Counted from the stretch's first letter, positions 7,283-16,613 are shown. The stretch is 64,000 nt of DNA from Phycisphaerae bacterium (GCA_028279405.1 JANQNU010000087.1:1-64000); one strand, 5' to 3'. Notes: generated by a model from the letters alone, not told the origin. Numbers and translations are program-made.

Positions 7283-9724
7283 CTAGGCAACCGTGGCTGC
7301 TTCGAGTTCCGCCTCGACCGGGCTCGACGATTCCGTTGATGAGTCCTGTCTATCCGTGGGCGTCCCGTTTGCGCGGGACATTCCACTCGTTTGGTTGTAG
7401 TACCGGAGCACACCGGTTGGCTCCAGAATCAGTCCGACGCGCCCATCCCCGAGGATGGCGGCCCCCGAAACACCCTTGACGTTCTTGAACCGGTCGCCCA
7501 GCGTCTTGATCACGACCTGCTGCTGGCCGATCAGTTCGCTGACCACCAGGCCGACCTTCTGTCCCTCGCAGATGGTGACGACGATCAGGGATTGCGTAGG
7601 ATCGACCCGGCCGCAGTACCCGAACAGCTCGCCGAGTTGAACGAGCGGGCAGAGTTCGCCGCGGACCTTGATCATCTCGCCGCGCTTCTGGACCGTGTGA
7701 ATGTCCTTGGTGGACGGTCGCAGCGATTGTTCGATCACGATCGTCGGGATGATCAGTCGTTCTTCGCCGACCTTGACGAGCATTCCGTCGATGATCGCCA
7801 GCGTCAGCGGCAAACGGATGAAGAACGTCGAGCCCTTGCCGAGTTCAGTCTGGATATCGATCTTGCCGCGTAGCTGCTCGATGTTTCGCTTGACGACGTC
7901 CATGCCGACGCCGCGCCCCGAGATGTCGGTGATCGCAGCCGCCGTCGAGAAACCGGCCGAGAAGATCAGCTGGTAGATCTGCTGGTCGCTGAGCTGATCT
8001 TCGGCGGTGACCATGCCGCGTTCGATCGCCTTCTTGAGCAGCTTGTCACGGTCGAGCCCGCGACCGTCGTCCTGGATCGCGATGATGATGCTGTCGCCTT
8101 GGTGGTATGCGTCGAGCGTCACCTGTCCGACGGCGGGCTTGCCGGCAGCGATCCGCTCCGCTTCGGGCTCGATTCCGTGGTCGACCGCGTTGCGAACCAT
8201 GTGTACCAGCGGGTCGGAGATCTGCTGGATGACGGTCTTGTCGAGTTCGGTCTCTTCGCCGCTGATATGCAGCTCGACGTTCTTGTCCGCCTTGCGCGAC
8301 ACGTCGCGCACCAGTCGTTTCATCTTCTGGAAGGTCGAGCCGATGGGCACCATGCGCATCGCCAACGCGGTTTCCTGAATGTCGCGTACGATCTTGGTGA
8401 CCTGCGACACGTCGCGCTGGAGTTTCTCGTCCTTGTTGTTTGCCGCCGCTAGCGCCACCATCGTCTGTGCGATGACCAACTCGCCGACCGCGTCGACCAG
8501 CGCGTCGAGCTTGACGGTGTCGACACGGATCGACTGATCGACGTGCGCCTTCCCGCCGCCGTCCCCCGCTTCCGCAGACCCGCCACCACCGGCCATCGCG
8601 GGCGGAGCCACGGATGCCGGCGTGCCGGTCTCATTGCTGGTCGGTGCTTCGGCCTCGGGCGCCCCGGCAGCCCCTGCTTCTTCGGCTGCGGTCGCGCTCG
8701 TTTCCGCTGCCGTGTCCGATCGGCCCGCCGAAAACCCTGCCGGCAGCTTGCCGGCTGCCGCGCGTCGGAGCACCGCCATGATGTCCACAATATCAGGCTG
8801 CGGACACGGTCCGCCTGTCGGCTCTGAGAGCTGTTGCTGAACCGCGCTGATCTGCACTTTAAGCACGTCAATCGCGCGGAAGATCAGATCGATGATGCCC
8901 TGCGTAATCGTGAGCTCGCTCTTGCGACCGAGGTCGAGGATGGTCTCCACCTCGTGGGTCAGTCGATTGATGTCGCGCAGATTGAGAAAGCCGGCGATGC
9001 CCTTGATCGTATGAAACGGACGGAACAGTTCGTTGAGCCGCGCCGCGTCCTGCGGATCCTGCTCGACCTCGAGCAACGCGCCCTCGATCGAATCCATGTG
9101 TTCGCGCGCTTCGTCCACGAACCCCTGGAGATCCTCAGCGTCGTCCATGTTCAGGATCAACGGCTCGGCTACGTAGGCCTCGACCTCGAAGTCGTCATCC
9201 GCGTTCGCTGCCGCTGCCGGCTCGGGTGCCGCGGGCGTTGCGACCGGCTCCGGTTCGGACGCCGCCGGTGGCGCTTCAGCCGCGGGCGCCGCTGCAGGCG
9301 CTTCCGCAACAGGTTCACTCGCTGCGGCCGGGGCTTCCGGGGTCGACGTTGCGGCAGGCGTCGCATCCGCGGCGTTGCCGCCGATCACCTGCTGAATGGA
9401 GGCCACGAGTGCCTGCGTATCGATCGAAGCACCGGCGGCGATCGCCTTCAGCGCCTCGGTCGCCGACGGAACCAGTTCCAGTCCACCCTGGGGGTCGGCC
9501 ACCTCGTTGAGGATGACGCCCTCGAAGAACGACATCAGCGCGCCGGCCAATGCGCGCGCCCCCTCGCTTGCCAGGTGCTCGTTGGCAGCAGCCTCGATCT
9601 CGGCCAGCGATTGACACCATCCGTGCAAGCGCGCGAGCCGCGTCAGATCGTTCGCATCGATCGGCTCACTAGCGGCCTGCATGAGTTCGGACAGGATCGT
9701 CAAACTGTCTTGATGTTCGGACAT
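7283..9724 (-). CDS. cheA: Chemotaxis-type histidine kinase CheA
   Basis: An 813-residue CheA. The first 120 residues form a helical domain of unknown role, followed by an Ala/Pro/Glu-rich linker to about 175. The Hpt domain carries the phosphorylatable His238 in FHTIKGIAGFLNL, placed about 190 residues later than in the classical enzyme. A second flexible linker precedes the dimerisation helices (KLDALVDAVGELVIAQ), the ATPase domain (N box VRNAVDHGIE, G1 IQDDGRGLD, G2 GRGVGMDVVKRNI) and the C-terminal CheW-like domain. The ATG at 9724 was chosen by a purine-rich GGAAGAGAAG; the upstream in-frame extension lacks similarity. No CheY/CheB response-regulator domain is visible. It forms an operon with cheW; no methyl-accepting receptor, CheR or CheB lies in the window. 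Confidence 0.94.
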   Translation of the reverse strand: MSEHQDSLTILSELMQAASEPIDANDLTRLARLHGWCQSLAEIEAAANEHLASEGARALAGALMSFFEGVILNEVADPQGGLELVPSATEALKAIAAGASIDTQALVASIQQVIGGNAADATPAATSTPEAPAAASEPVAEAPAAAPAAEAPPAASEPEPVATPAAPEPAAAANADDDFEVEAYVAEPLILNMDDAEDLQGFVDEAREHMDSIEGALLEVEQDPQDAARLNELFRPFHTIKGIAGFLNLRDINRLTHEVETILDLGRKSELTITQGIIDLIFRAIDVLKVQISAVQQQLSEPTGGPCPQPDIVDIMAVLRRAAAGKLPAGFSAGRSDTAAETSATAAEEAGAAGAPEAEAPTSNETGTPASVAPPAMAGGGGSAEAGDGGGKAHVDQSIRVDTVKLDALVDAVGELVIAQTMVALAAANNKDEKLQRDVSQVTKIVRDIQETALAMRMVPIGSTFQKMKRLVRDVSRKADKNVELHISGEETELDKTVIQQISDPLVHMVRNAVDHGIEPEAERIAAGKPAVGQVTLDAYHQGDSIIIAIQDDGRGLDRDKLLKKAIERGMVTAEDQLSDQQIYQLIFSAGFSTAAAITDISGRGVGMDVVKRNIEQLRGKIDIQTELGKGSTFFIRLPLTLAIIDGMLVKVGEERLIIPTIVIEQSLRPSTKDIHTVQKRGEMIKVRGELCPLVQLGELFGYCGRVDPTQSLIVVTICEGQKVGLVVSELIGQQQVVIKTLGDRFKNVKGVSGAAILGDGRVGLILEPTGVLRYYNQTSGMSRANGTPTDRQDSSTESSSPVEAELEAATVA

Positions 9725-9930
9725 GGCGACTTCTCTTCCGTGGGTTCCATTCACCGCCAGACAATGCGCATACGCTGCGCCCCGCCCGAACCGAGACGTA
9801 CCACGAGGCGGATGTCCTTTGTCGTTATCGTGTCGTCGAGCGGAGTGATTCAGTAGGAGAGAAGCGAAGCGCGGTAACAACCCAACCGAGCCCCGCGAAC
9901 ACACGGCCCGATAACCCAGGGTCGCCTCGG

Positions 9931-10374
9931 TCAGCCCGCGTTCGGCCGGGAGTCGTTCGTCGTGCTCGGTCCTGACTCAGCAGGTCCAGGCCCGATCTCG
10001 ACCGCACACGTGCCCGACTCGCACTGGCCCGATAACCGTTGGCGGTTGCGGGCGATCCAGGCATACACCTGACGTCCTAGGAAACCGAACCCCGGAACGC
10101 GGTAGATCAGCGCCAAGATCCGATAACCTGGAAGGCGTCGGGCGATCTCGTACACGCCATCCGCACCGACCCGAACCGTACCGTCCGGGCGGATCAGCCG
10201 CAGGCCGGTTTCGAAGTCCTGCTCCTTCAGTGCCGGGAAGCGCTCTTCGACGCCGTCCGTTTGGCGTGGAACAAACTCGAAGCAGCTCGACCGGTCCCGG
10301 CTGCGGATCCAGTTGATCTGGCGCCGACAGAACCCGCATTCCCCGTCATAGATGATCACGTAGCGTGAACCCAT
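9931..10374 (-). CDS. DCC-family (DUF393) thiol-disulfide oxidoreductase-like protein
   Basis: A 147-residue protein beginning MGSRYVIIYDGECGFCRRQ. The DGxCxxC pattern near the N-terminus, with Cys13 and Cys16, defines the DCC/DUF393 family, related to thioredoxin-like folds and predicted to act in disulfide chemistry. The central RLPGYRILALIYRVPGFGFLGRQVYAWIARNR is also typical. The start at 10374 is preceded by GGGAG at proper spacing. It lies 19 bases after trmB on the same strand, so it is probably in the trmB transcript. The family is clear; the substrate is unknown. Confidence 0.9.
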   Translation of the reverse strand: MGSRYVIIYDGECGFCRRQINWIRSRDRSSCFEFVPRQTDGVEERFPALKEQDFETGLRLIRPDGTVRVGADGVYEIARRLPGYRILALIYRVPGFGFLGRQVYAWIARNRQRLSGQCESGTCAVEIGPGPAESGPSTTNDSRPNAG

Positions 10375-10393
10375 GCGCTGCTCCCAGAAGACG

Positions 10394-11089
10394 CTAGCCC
10401 GACTCGGGCGTCTTGCCCGTTGAGGGGTCTGCCAACCGACGAACCGCGAGTTGATAGATCGCCCGGCCCGCACGCCGATACTTGACCTCGAAATTTGTAT
10501 CGAGCCGTGCGTCCCGAAGTCCCGCGTCGGGTTCATCGAACGGCACTTCCACCAGCGCTGGATGGTCGAGCACGCAGGTCCGAATCTGCTCGAAGTATTC
10601 CGCATGATCGGTCTGCAGCGCCCAGCGCCCGCCGGGCACGAGGCACGCAACCGCAGCTTCGACGAACGCCGGCTGAACCAGTCGGCGACGCTGGTGCCGC
10701 GCCTTCGGCCACGGGTCCGGATGGTAGACGTGCAGCATCGACAGCGACGTTCGCGGGCAATGTGCCTTCACGAAATCCGCAGCATCCGTCCGCACGACGC
10801 GTACGTTGGCGACGTTCCAGCGTCGCATGCGATCGGCGGCGTACTTGTAGTACTTGTTGGCCCATTCGATCCCCAGGAAGTTCCGCTCGGGGTGCGCCTG
10901 CGACCGTCGGAGCAGAAATCCGCCCTTGCCGATACCGATTTCCAGCTCCACCGGTCGATTGTTGCCGAACAGGGCCGACCAGCGAACGCCGGCCAGCGCT
11001 TCCGGGGCAACAATGACGTCTTCCAGCCGAACCGAACCCAAGCCGCGGTCGCACGTGTCGGCGGATGGCATGACTTTTGGAGTGCTCAT
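10394..11089 (-). CDS. trmB: tRNA (guanine-N7)-methyltransferase TrmB
   Basis: A 231-residue SAM-dependent enzyme that makes 7-methylguanosine at position 46 in the tRNA variable loop. The SAM-binding motif is LEIGIGKGGFLL, followed by FLGIEWANKYYKYA, and the family-specific VYHPDPWPKARHQRRR and LQTDHAEYFEQI are present. Length is normal for the family. The gene is divergent from carA with 16 bases between the two start codons, and is followed closely by the DCC-family gene. Confidence 0.95.
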   Translation of the reverse strand: MSTPKVMPSADTCDRGLGSVRLEDVIVAPEALAGVRWSALFGNNRPVELEIGIGKGGFLLRRSQAHPERNFLGIEWANKYYKYAADRMRRWNVANVRVVRTDAADFVKAHCPRTSLSMLHVYHPDPWPKARHQRRRLVQPAFVEAAVACLVPGGRWALQTDHAEYFEQIRTCVLDHPALVEVPFDEPDAGLRDARLDTNFEVKYRRAGRAIYQLAVRRLADPSTGKTPESG

Positions 11090-11104
11090 GGTAAGATCCT
11101 ACCA
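11070..11104 (+). promoter_or_regulatory. Candidate leaderless promoter and palindrome before carA
   Basis: TAAGAT at 11092-11097 is a good -10 candidate and ends eight bases before the carA ATG at 11106; ATGACT at 11070-11075 is a possible -35 with a 16-base spacer. No Shine-Dalgarno sequence lies before carA. TGGTA-AGATCC-TACCA at 11089-11104 is an imperfect palindrome lying across the divergent trmB/carA start region and could be an operator. Confidence 0.42.
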
Positions 11105-11105
11105 A

Positions 11106-12311
11106 ATGGAAACAAAAAAGCCCGCCAAGCTCGTGCTCGCCGACGGAACTGTCTTTGTCGGCCGGTCATTCGGCGCCGAGGCCGTCTCCGGCGGCGAAGT
11201 CGTCTTCAACACGGCACACACCGGCTATCAGGAGGTCATCACCGACCCTTCCTATTGCCGGCAGATGATCTGCATGACCAACCCGCACCAGGGGAACTAC
11301 GGCACCAATATGGACGATCCGGAGGGCGCCCGGCCGTTCATCAGCGGATTCGTCGTCAGTGATCTGTCCGATGAGCCAAGCAACTTCCGTAGCCAGCAGA
11401 CGCTGCACGCGTTCCTGAACGACTACAAGATTCCCGGGATCGCCGGCATCAGCACCCGCCAACTGACGCTCAAATTGCGCACGCACGGTGCCATCAACGG
11501 CATCATCTCGACCACGGAGATGGACGAAGTGGCCCTGCTCGGCAAGGCGCGGGAGCTGCCATCCATGAGCGGTGCCGACTTAGTCAGCACGGTCGCGACG
11601 CGCACGCGCTTCGAGTGGTCCGAGCCGCACGACCCGGCTGCGTTCCCGGTTCTGCTCCCCGCGTTGCCGCTCGATCTGCACGTCGTGGCCATTGATTGCG
11701 GCACCAAACGCAACATTCTCCGCAATCTGGTCCAGTTCGGCTGTAAGGTCACCGTGGTACCCCCGACGACGACGGCCGATGAGATCATGGCGCTCGCGCC
11801 CGATGGGGTCTTTGTCAGCAACGGCCCCGGCGACCCCGAGCCCGTAACGTATGTCCAAGAGACGTTGCGCGGCTTGCATCAGCGGGTGCCGATCTTCGGG
11901 ATTTGTCTGGGGCATCAACTGCTCAGCCTGGCGCTGGGCGCCGAGACCTACAAGCTCAAGTTCGGCCACCACGGCTACAACCACCCCGTACGCAATGTCC
12001 TGACAGGCCGGGTGGAGATCACCTCGCAGAATCACGGATTTGCGGTGCGGGCGGAATCGCTGGACGGGACCGGCCTTGAAATGACACACGTCAACCTGTA
12101 CGACAACACGGTTGCCGGCGTGCGACACCGCGACCTGCCGATCTTCGCCGTGCAATACCACCCCGAAGCTGCACCCGGTCCCCACGATGCGGTATACCTG
12201 TTCGATTGTTTCCGGCAGGTGATGGAGCGTCGTGCGCCGCTGGATGCCCGAATGCTTGCCGAGGCCCAGCAGCGCCTGGCCAACGCGACCCGTCGCGTCG
12301 CCACCGGCTAA
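11106..12311 (+). CDS. carA: Carbamoyl-phosphate synthase small subunit
   Basis: A 401-residue glutamine amidotransferase subunit that supplies ammonia from glutamine to CarB for carbamoyl phosphate, the precursor of arginine and pyrimidines. The N-terminal CPSase_sm_chain domain (FNTAHTGYQEVITDPSYCRQMI) is followed by the class I amidotransferase domain with the nucleophile Cys267 in FGICLGHQ and the His352/Glu354 pair in QYHPEAAPGPHD. The start METKKPAKLVLADG fits the usual beginning. carB is not in the window. The start lacks a Shine-Dalgarno sequence and sits eight bases after a -10-like hexamer. Confidence 0.97.
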   Translation: METKKPAKLVLADGTVFVGRSFGAEAVSGGEVVFNTAHTGYQEVITDPSYCRQMICMTNPHQGNYGTNMDDPEGARPFISGFVVSDLSDEPSNFRSQQTLHAFLNDYKIPGIAGISTRQLTLKLRTHGAINGIISTTEMDEVALLGKARELPSMSGADLVSTVATRTRFEWSEPHDPAAFPVLLPALPLDLHVVAIDCGTKRNILRNLVQFGCKVTVVPPTTTADEIMALAPDGVFVSNGPGDPEPVTYVQETLRGLHQRVPIFGICLGHQLLSLALGAETYKLKFGHHGYNHPVRNVLTGRVEITSQNHGFAVRAESLDGTGLEMTHVNLYDNTVAGVRHRDLPIFAVQYHPEAAPGPHDAVYLFDCFRQVMERRAPLDARMLAEAQQRLANATRRVATG

Positions 12312-12352
12312 ATCCCCGAACGCACTTTCCCATAGCGCCGAGCCAACCGCAT

Positions 12353-12381
12353 GCCTGCGACGCGTTTTTGTGTGCGCAGGC
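12353..12381. terminator. Possible hairpin between convergent genes
   Basis: GCCTGCG (12353-12359) and CGCAGGC (12375-12381) can pair over a 15-base loop between carA and the convergent lipoprotein gene. No T-tract follows on either strand, so this is only a weak terminator candidate. Confidence 0.25.
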
Positions 12382-12384
12382 TCG

Positions 12385-15186
12385 CTATTGAGGCTTCTTC
12401 GTTCCGAACAGCAGGTAGACGCGCCCGTTCTCCGCGCCAGGCGCTCCGATCGCGACATCCTGGAGCGTGTCGTTGTTGAGCTTGCCGCCCGTGGAGATCG
12501 AGGACCCGAAGAGACCGGGACCGCTCGTATCGCCGGCCAGTTCAAAGCCCTGAACGTTGCACGTGTACACGGAGAGGTCGACGGCGCCCTGGAACGACTG
12601 CCCGCCGTATAACATTCGGACCACGCCGCGATTGGTCTCGGCGTGAGGCGCGCCGATGAACATCTCGACGAACTGGTCGCCGTCAAAGTCGCTCGTGGCG
12701 CCGACGGCGTAGCCGAACTGCTCGCCTGAGGCGAGACCGTCGAACACCGCCCCGTTAACCGAACCGGCTTCGATATCGCCCAGGTCGATGTCCGCAGGGA
12801 GCTCGGGATTGCCGAAGTCGTGGATCAGGTAGGCCCGGCCGCGACTGTCATCGAAACCCGGCGCGCCGATCAGGAGGTCGAGCGATTCATTGCCGTCGAA
12901 GTCGGCGAACGCCAGCGCGTAGCCGGTGGCGTCACTCGAATTCTCGCCCAGGAACCGTCGTACGCGGAGCTGTTCGGAGGTCACGTCGAGCACGGCGTCC
13001 TTGTCGAGCACCGGCGACCCAAAAATCAGATACACGATTCCCGCACCGTTCGGGCCGGCGCCCGGAGCGCCGACGAGCAGTTCCGCATAGCCGTCGCCAT
13101 CGAGGTCCGGCAGGCCGACGATCGTGTGACCGAAGAAGTCGCCCTCGTTGGTCCCGCGGATCCGCGCGACGAAGACGCCCAGTGACGGAAACGCGCCGCT
13201 TCGCAGCAGCGTCACGGTCCCATTGCCGGCGAGACCGCCGATGGCGTATTCGTCGTGTCCGTCGCGGTTGACGTCTCGCAGGCCGGCGACATCATGCCCG
13301 AACTCGAACGGGACGGACGGGGCCAGCACCGCAACGCCCAGCGGCTGATCGATACGGGTCAGTCGCAGCGTGTCGAACGTACGCACCGACCGGCCATTGA
13401 GCACGTACGCAATCCCCTCCCGTTTGTTACCGCCTGACGGTGCACCGATGAGAAAGTCCGGCGTTGCGTCCGGATTGATCGACGGCACCATCGCGATCCG
13501 CTGACCGGTGCGGTCGTTGTTGCGGGCTGCAAACAACGTGGTCGTAGCGCCCGCCACAGGCTGGCTCGAAGGCCATTCGCCTTGCGGATTGTCGAAGTAA
13601 TAGACCTCGCCGAACGTGCCGTCGTCGGAGAATCCCGGATCGCTGATCAGCAGGTCCGACAATCCGTCGCCGGTGACATCCTGCGTGATGTCGACGTCGG
13701 TGCCGAGCTCACGGTTGCCGTCGGCTCCGACGATCAGCGACATCGTGCCCTCCGGCAATTGGCCGTTTTCGATTCGGCCGACCAGCCGATCCGTCAGGCA
13801 CACGCGCCCGGTGTACACCAACGTGCTGCCGAGCGGGTCCTCGATTTGGCCACCGACGAAGTAGTCGCCGGGTTCCAGTTGCAGTTTCAACGGATCGAGG
13901 AAGAAGTCGCGATCCTCGACGTCGTCTTCGCGGACGCCGTCGCGCAGCGGGATCTCGTTCCCGTTCAGCTCCTCGTCGATGTCCAGGAAGATCGCGATCG
14001 TCGCATCGTCGTCGTCATCCTGTCCGGCCCATGCGATCGTGAACCCGATCCCACGTGAAACCAGCAGATCCGGAAGCGGGTTGTCGAAGACCAGTTGCGG
14101 TTGATCGTTCACCAGCACCCGTCCAGGCGCCGCTTCCGACAGCGCCGACTCGTCGCCACTGACCACCTCGGCGAAAAGGAAGAACGCGCCTGGCGCCACC
14201 GGCGGGACGAGCCAATCAACATCGATCAGTTCAGCAACGGGCAGCTCGGCCTGGATGACGATTTCGTTCTCGTTGGTCGGGTTGAGGTCACGGTCGGCAA
14301 AGACGCGCACGAACGCGTCCGGCCGGAATCCCTCGACCGCTACTTGGAATGCGACTGTTTCGTTCGCGTTGACGCGCACATCTTGCTCGACGCCGACAAT
14401 CGCGATCGAGAGTTCAACCGGGGGCTCGAGACAATCAATGATCCCGTTCTCATCACTGTCGACATCGGCTTGCCCACAGCCGCAAACGCCCGGATCGATC
14501 TTGTTCGCGTCAAACGGGCAGAGATCCAGGCAGTCCGGCGTACCGTCGTTATCGGAATCGACCGTGTCGTCGACGCCGGGGCATTCGTCGTCGCAATCGA
14601 GAATTCCGTCCTGGTCCGAGTCAACATCCGGCTCTCCGCAGCCGCAGGTTCCGGGCTCGGATTTGTTGGGGTCCTGTGGACACCCGTCGCAATCGTCGAT
14701 GAATCCATCGGAATCGGAATCGGTTTCGGTGCTGTCTGCGATGCCGTTCTCGTTGCAATCAGGCTCGACCGGGGCGGCGGGAATCCGCACGACGACGGTA
14801 TCGCCGGAGCTGAAATCGCGTCCTAGCACCAGATTCTGCATGGGTAACGAGCGCGGCGGGTCCTCGTCGATGACGGTCGCTTCGATCAGGACGGTGTCGG
14901 CGCGGTCCGGTCCGACCACCATCTGGGAGCCTTCCGGTGCGATTCGGCGGACCGTGAAGTGGACTTGTCGGCCCGCGATCCGCATGGTCACACGACCGTC
15001 GACAAATTTACCGGACTCATTTACGAACTCGACGTTAATCGTACCACTGTCCACCGCGGGAATCGGGAAGCCGGACGGAATCGACCCGACACCACCGACC
15101 ACATCGAAGAGGGTCGGGACAGGTGTGCTGAATGGACAGCCCAGGAGCGGTAACGTCATGACTGTCAGAAGGATACAGCGTTTCAT
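12385..15186 (-). CDS. Lipoprotein with thrombospondin type 3-like and FG-GAP repeats
   Basis: A 933-residue surface or periplasmic lipoprotein. The signal peptide ends in the lipobox LLGC with Cys17 as the lipid-bearing residue. Around residues 150-265 three acidic Ca-binding repeats of thrombospondin type 3 type are seen (DSDSDGFIDDCDGCPQDPNK, DVDSDQDGILDCDDECPG, DSDNDGTPDCLDLCP), separated by CGCG turns. The C-terminal half has at least seven FG-GAP-like blades, such as DLDGDGYAELLVGAPGAGPN and DFDGNESLDLLIGAPGFDD, predicted to fold as an integrin-alpha-like propeller. The ATG at 15186 is preceded by CGGAG and gives a clean signal peptide. Such proteins are usually adhesins or matrix proteins; the ligand is unknown. 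It stands alone between convergent carA and a divergent secreted-protein gene. Confidence 0.88.
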   Translation of the reverse strand: MKRCILLTVMTLPLLGCPFSTPVPTLFDVVGGVGSIPSGFPIPAVDSGTINVEFVNESGKFVDGRVTMRIAGRQVHFTVRRIAPEGSQMVVGPDRADTVLIEATVIDEDPPRSLPMQNLVLGRDFSSGDTVVVRIPAAPVEPDCNENGIADSTETDSDSDGFIDDCDGCPQDPNKSEPGTCGCGEPDVDSDQDGILDCDDECPGVDDTVDSDNDGTPDCLDLCPFDANKIDPGVCGCGQADVDSDENGIIDCLEPPVELSIAIVGVEQDVRVNANETVAFQVAVEGFRPDAFVRVFADRDLNPTNENEIVIQAELPVAELIDVDWLVPPVAPGAFFLFAEVVSGDESALSEAAPGRVLVNDQPQLVFDNPLPDLLVSRGIGFTIAWAGQDDDDDATIAIFLDIDEELNGNEIPLRDGVREDDVEDRDFFLDPLKLQLEPGDYFVGGQIEDPLGSTLVYTGRVCLTDRLVGRIENGQLPEGTMSLIVGADGNRELGTDVDITQDVTGDGLSDLLISDPGFSDDGTFGEVYYFDNPQGEWPSSQPVAGATTTLFAARNNDRTGQRIAMVPSINPDATPDFLIGAPSGGNKREGIAYVLNGRSVRTFDTLRLTRIDQPLGVAVLAPSVPFEFGHDVAGLRDVNRDGHDEYAIGGLAGNGTVTLLRSGAFPSLGVFVARIRGTNEGDFFGHTIVGLPDLDGDGYAELLVGAPGAGPNGAGIVYLIFGSPVLDKDAVLDVTSEQLRVRRFLGENSSDATGYALAFADFDGNESLDLLIGAPGFDDSRGRAYLIHDFGNPELPADIDLGDIEAGSVNGAVFDGLASGEQFGYAVGATSDFDGDQFVEMFIGAPHAETNRGVVRMLYGGQSFQGAVDLSVYTCNVQGFELAGDTSGPGLFGSSISTGGKLNNDTLQDVAIGAPGAENGRVYLLFGTKKPQ

Positions 15187-15388
15187 AGCGGCTCCGCGCG
15201 GTCGCTTTGGATCGATTGAGGTCGGGAAAGATCGCGTCCCCGCGCCCGGGATCGTTGCATCCGAGAGCGTGAACAACCCTGACGCATAAGCGTAGCACTG
15301 GGGGGTAGCCGGGTCAATGATTCACAGGGAACCGCATCAGGTTGTCGATGAAGGAGTTATCACGCATTGGTTGTCGCCGGATGGTGCT

Positions 15389-15417
15389 TTGGAGGGCACC
15401 GTCCGGTATGGTATAGT
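15389..15417 (+). promoter_or_regulatory. Sigma70-type promoter before 15456 gene
   Basis: TTGGAG (15389-15394), a 17-base spacer, and TATAGT (15412-15417) with a TGG just before it (extended -10). Transcription would start near 15424, about 30 bases before the ATG at 15456. Confidence 0.6.
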
Positions 15418-15455
15418 TTGAGGGAGCGATCGACCCACATTTGAGGGATCACGTG

Positions 15456-16613
15456 ATGTTGCGGGTGCTATTGGTCGGCGGGTTTGTCTGTTTGCTCGGG
15501 TTGCCGGAGGTCGTGGGGCAGACCGAGAATCCGAAACAATTCTCGGGGTTCGCGCGTAGCGCCCGGATTCGGCGACCCTCGTCGCAGGCGCCATCGGTTT
15601 TTGTTGGGCGCCAACGCGGGCGGCGTCTTGCCACCCCGAGCGCTGGTCGGCCGCAGCCCGTGCTCGATACTGCGCTCCTGACTGGCACTGGCACCGGTGG
15701 TGGTATCGGTATTCTGCCGCGCGGGCCCATTCCCATGATTGCGCAACCGTCGCGCGTTTTCGTCAACAGTTCGTTGGTTGGCGTTTCGACCGGTGGACTC
15801 ATGGGAACGGTTCGGGCAAACACGTTGGCAAATGAGCGGGTTTCGGGCCTCTCTGCGACCACTTTTCTCGGCCGGCCGTTGCTTCCCAGCCCCACGTTGA
15901 GCGGTGCACCGATGCAGAATATTCCGCTCGCGCCGGCCGCGGTCCCTCGGCCGGTGGAGCCGGCATCGGCCTACCATGGCTTTTTCGGTATCGTGCCGGC
16001 AGCGCCAGAGCGCCGCCGAACCGATGCCGTGGATCCGGTTTTTGTAGACGTCCCGACGTTTTCGGACCGGCTGGGCGCCCGTTTTCGCGAGCAGTTGCGT
16101 GTCGCCGAAGGTCGAGCGGTGATCTCGTTCAAGACGGCGACCGACACCCGGACCACGGATCTGGTTCGGGCGCAGGCCCGCGCGGCGCGGGAGTTGACCA
16201 ACGTATCCACGTTGCGCCGGGACCTTCCGTCGGCGATTCCGCTGTTGCTGTTGGCTCACCTCGATCTCGAGCGCGACCGGATCACCTCAGCGATTACGCA
16301 TTTGGCAGAGGCGGCGGAGCGCTATCCGCGCGTGTTTCTCGACCACCCCGATCTTCGGGGTTACTTTGGCGAGGAGCGGCTCTTCGAGGCACAGCTTCGT
16401 GAGTACATCCGGGTTGGCACACAGAATCCTGATTCTCCCGAAGCGTTGGTTCTCGAAGCCTATTGTGCCTGGCAGCTCGGGGACAATCGTCGGGCGGCGG
16501 CGGCCCTCGAGAGTGCCGAGGAGATTGCGCGCGAGCAGGATTTTGCTCGACCCTCCCAGCGGGCGGGCGTTAGTCGTTTGATCTGGGCATTGCGCGCTGC
16601 GGTTCAGGAATAG
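15456..16613 (+). CDS. Secreted protein of unknown function, helical C-terminus
   Basis: A 385-residue protein that I do not recognise. A signal peptide spans about residues 1-22 (MLRVLLVGGFVCLLGLPEVVG). Residues 30-180 are low-complexity, rich in Gly, Pro, Arg and Thr, and probably disordered. From about 215 the protein is helical, with patterns that look like degenerate tetratricopeptide repeats (AIPLLLLAHLDLERDRITSAITHLAEAAERY and VLEAYCAWQLGDNRRAAAALESAEEI). The ATG follows a GAGGG; the in-frame TTG at 15441 is less likely. The stop is nine bases before the dehydratase gene, so the two genes share a transcript driven by the promoter at 15389. Confidence 0.75.
   Translation: MLRVLLVGGFVCLLGLPEVVGQTENPKQFSGFARSARIRRPSSQAPSVFVGRQRGRRLATPSAGRPQPVLDTALLTGTGTGGGIGILPRGPIPMIAQPSRVFVNSSLVGVSTGGLMGTVRANTLANERVSGLSATTFLGRPLLPSPTLSGAPMQNIPLAPAAVPRPVEPASAYHGFFGIVPAAPERRRTDAVDPVFVDVPTFSDRLGARFREQLRVAEGRAVISFKTATDTRTTDLVRAQARAARELTNVSTLRRDLPSAIPLLLLAHLDLERDRITSAITHLAEAAERYPRVFLDHPDLRGYFGEERLFEAQLREYIRVGTQNPDSPEALVLEAYCAWQLGDNRRAAAALESAEEIAREQDFARPSQRAGVSRLIWALRAAVQE

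Noticed and set aside
8731-8770. Second copy of the permease repeat in the cheA linker
   Set aside because: GGCAGC-TTGCCG-GCTGCC is an inverted repeat but shares only TTGCC with the repeat at 3276-3387, so it is probably a chance effect of Ala/Gly/Leu codons.
8834-9856. Long open frame on the plus strand opposite cheA
   Set aside because: It is a shadow of the high-G+C cheA gene, has an Arg-rich composition and no ribosome binding site, and the minus frame encodes a clear CheA.
14255-15289. 344-codon plus-strand frame opposite the lipoprotein gene
   Set aside because: Low-complexity Ser/Pro/Arg product; the minus frame has a signal peptide, TSP3 and FG-GAP repeats.
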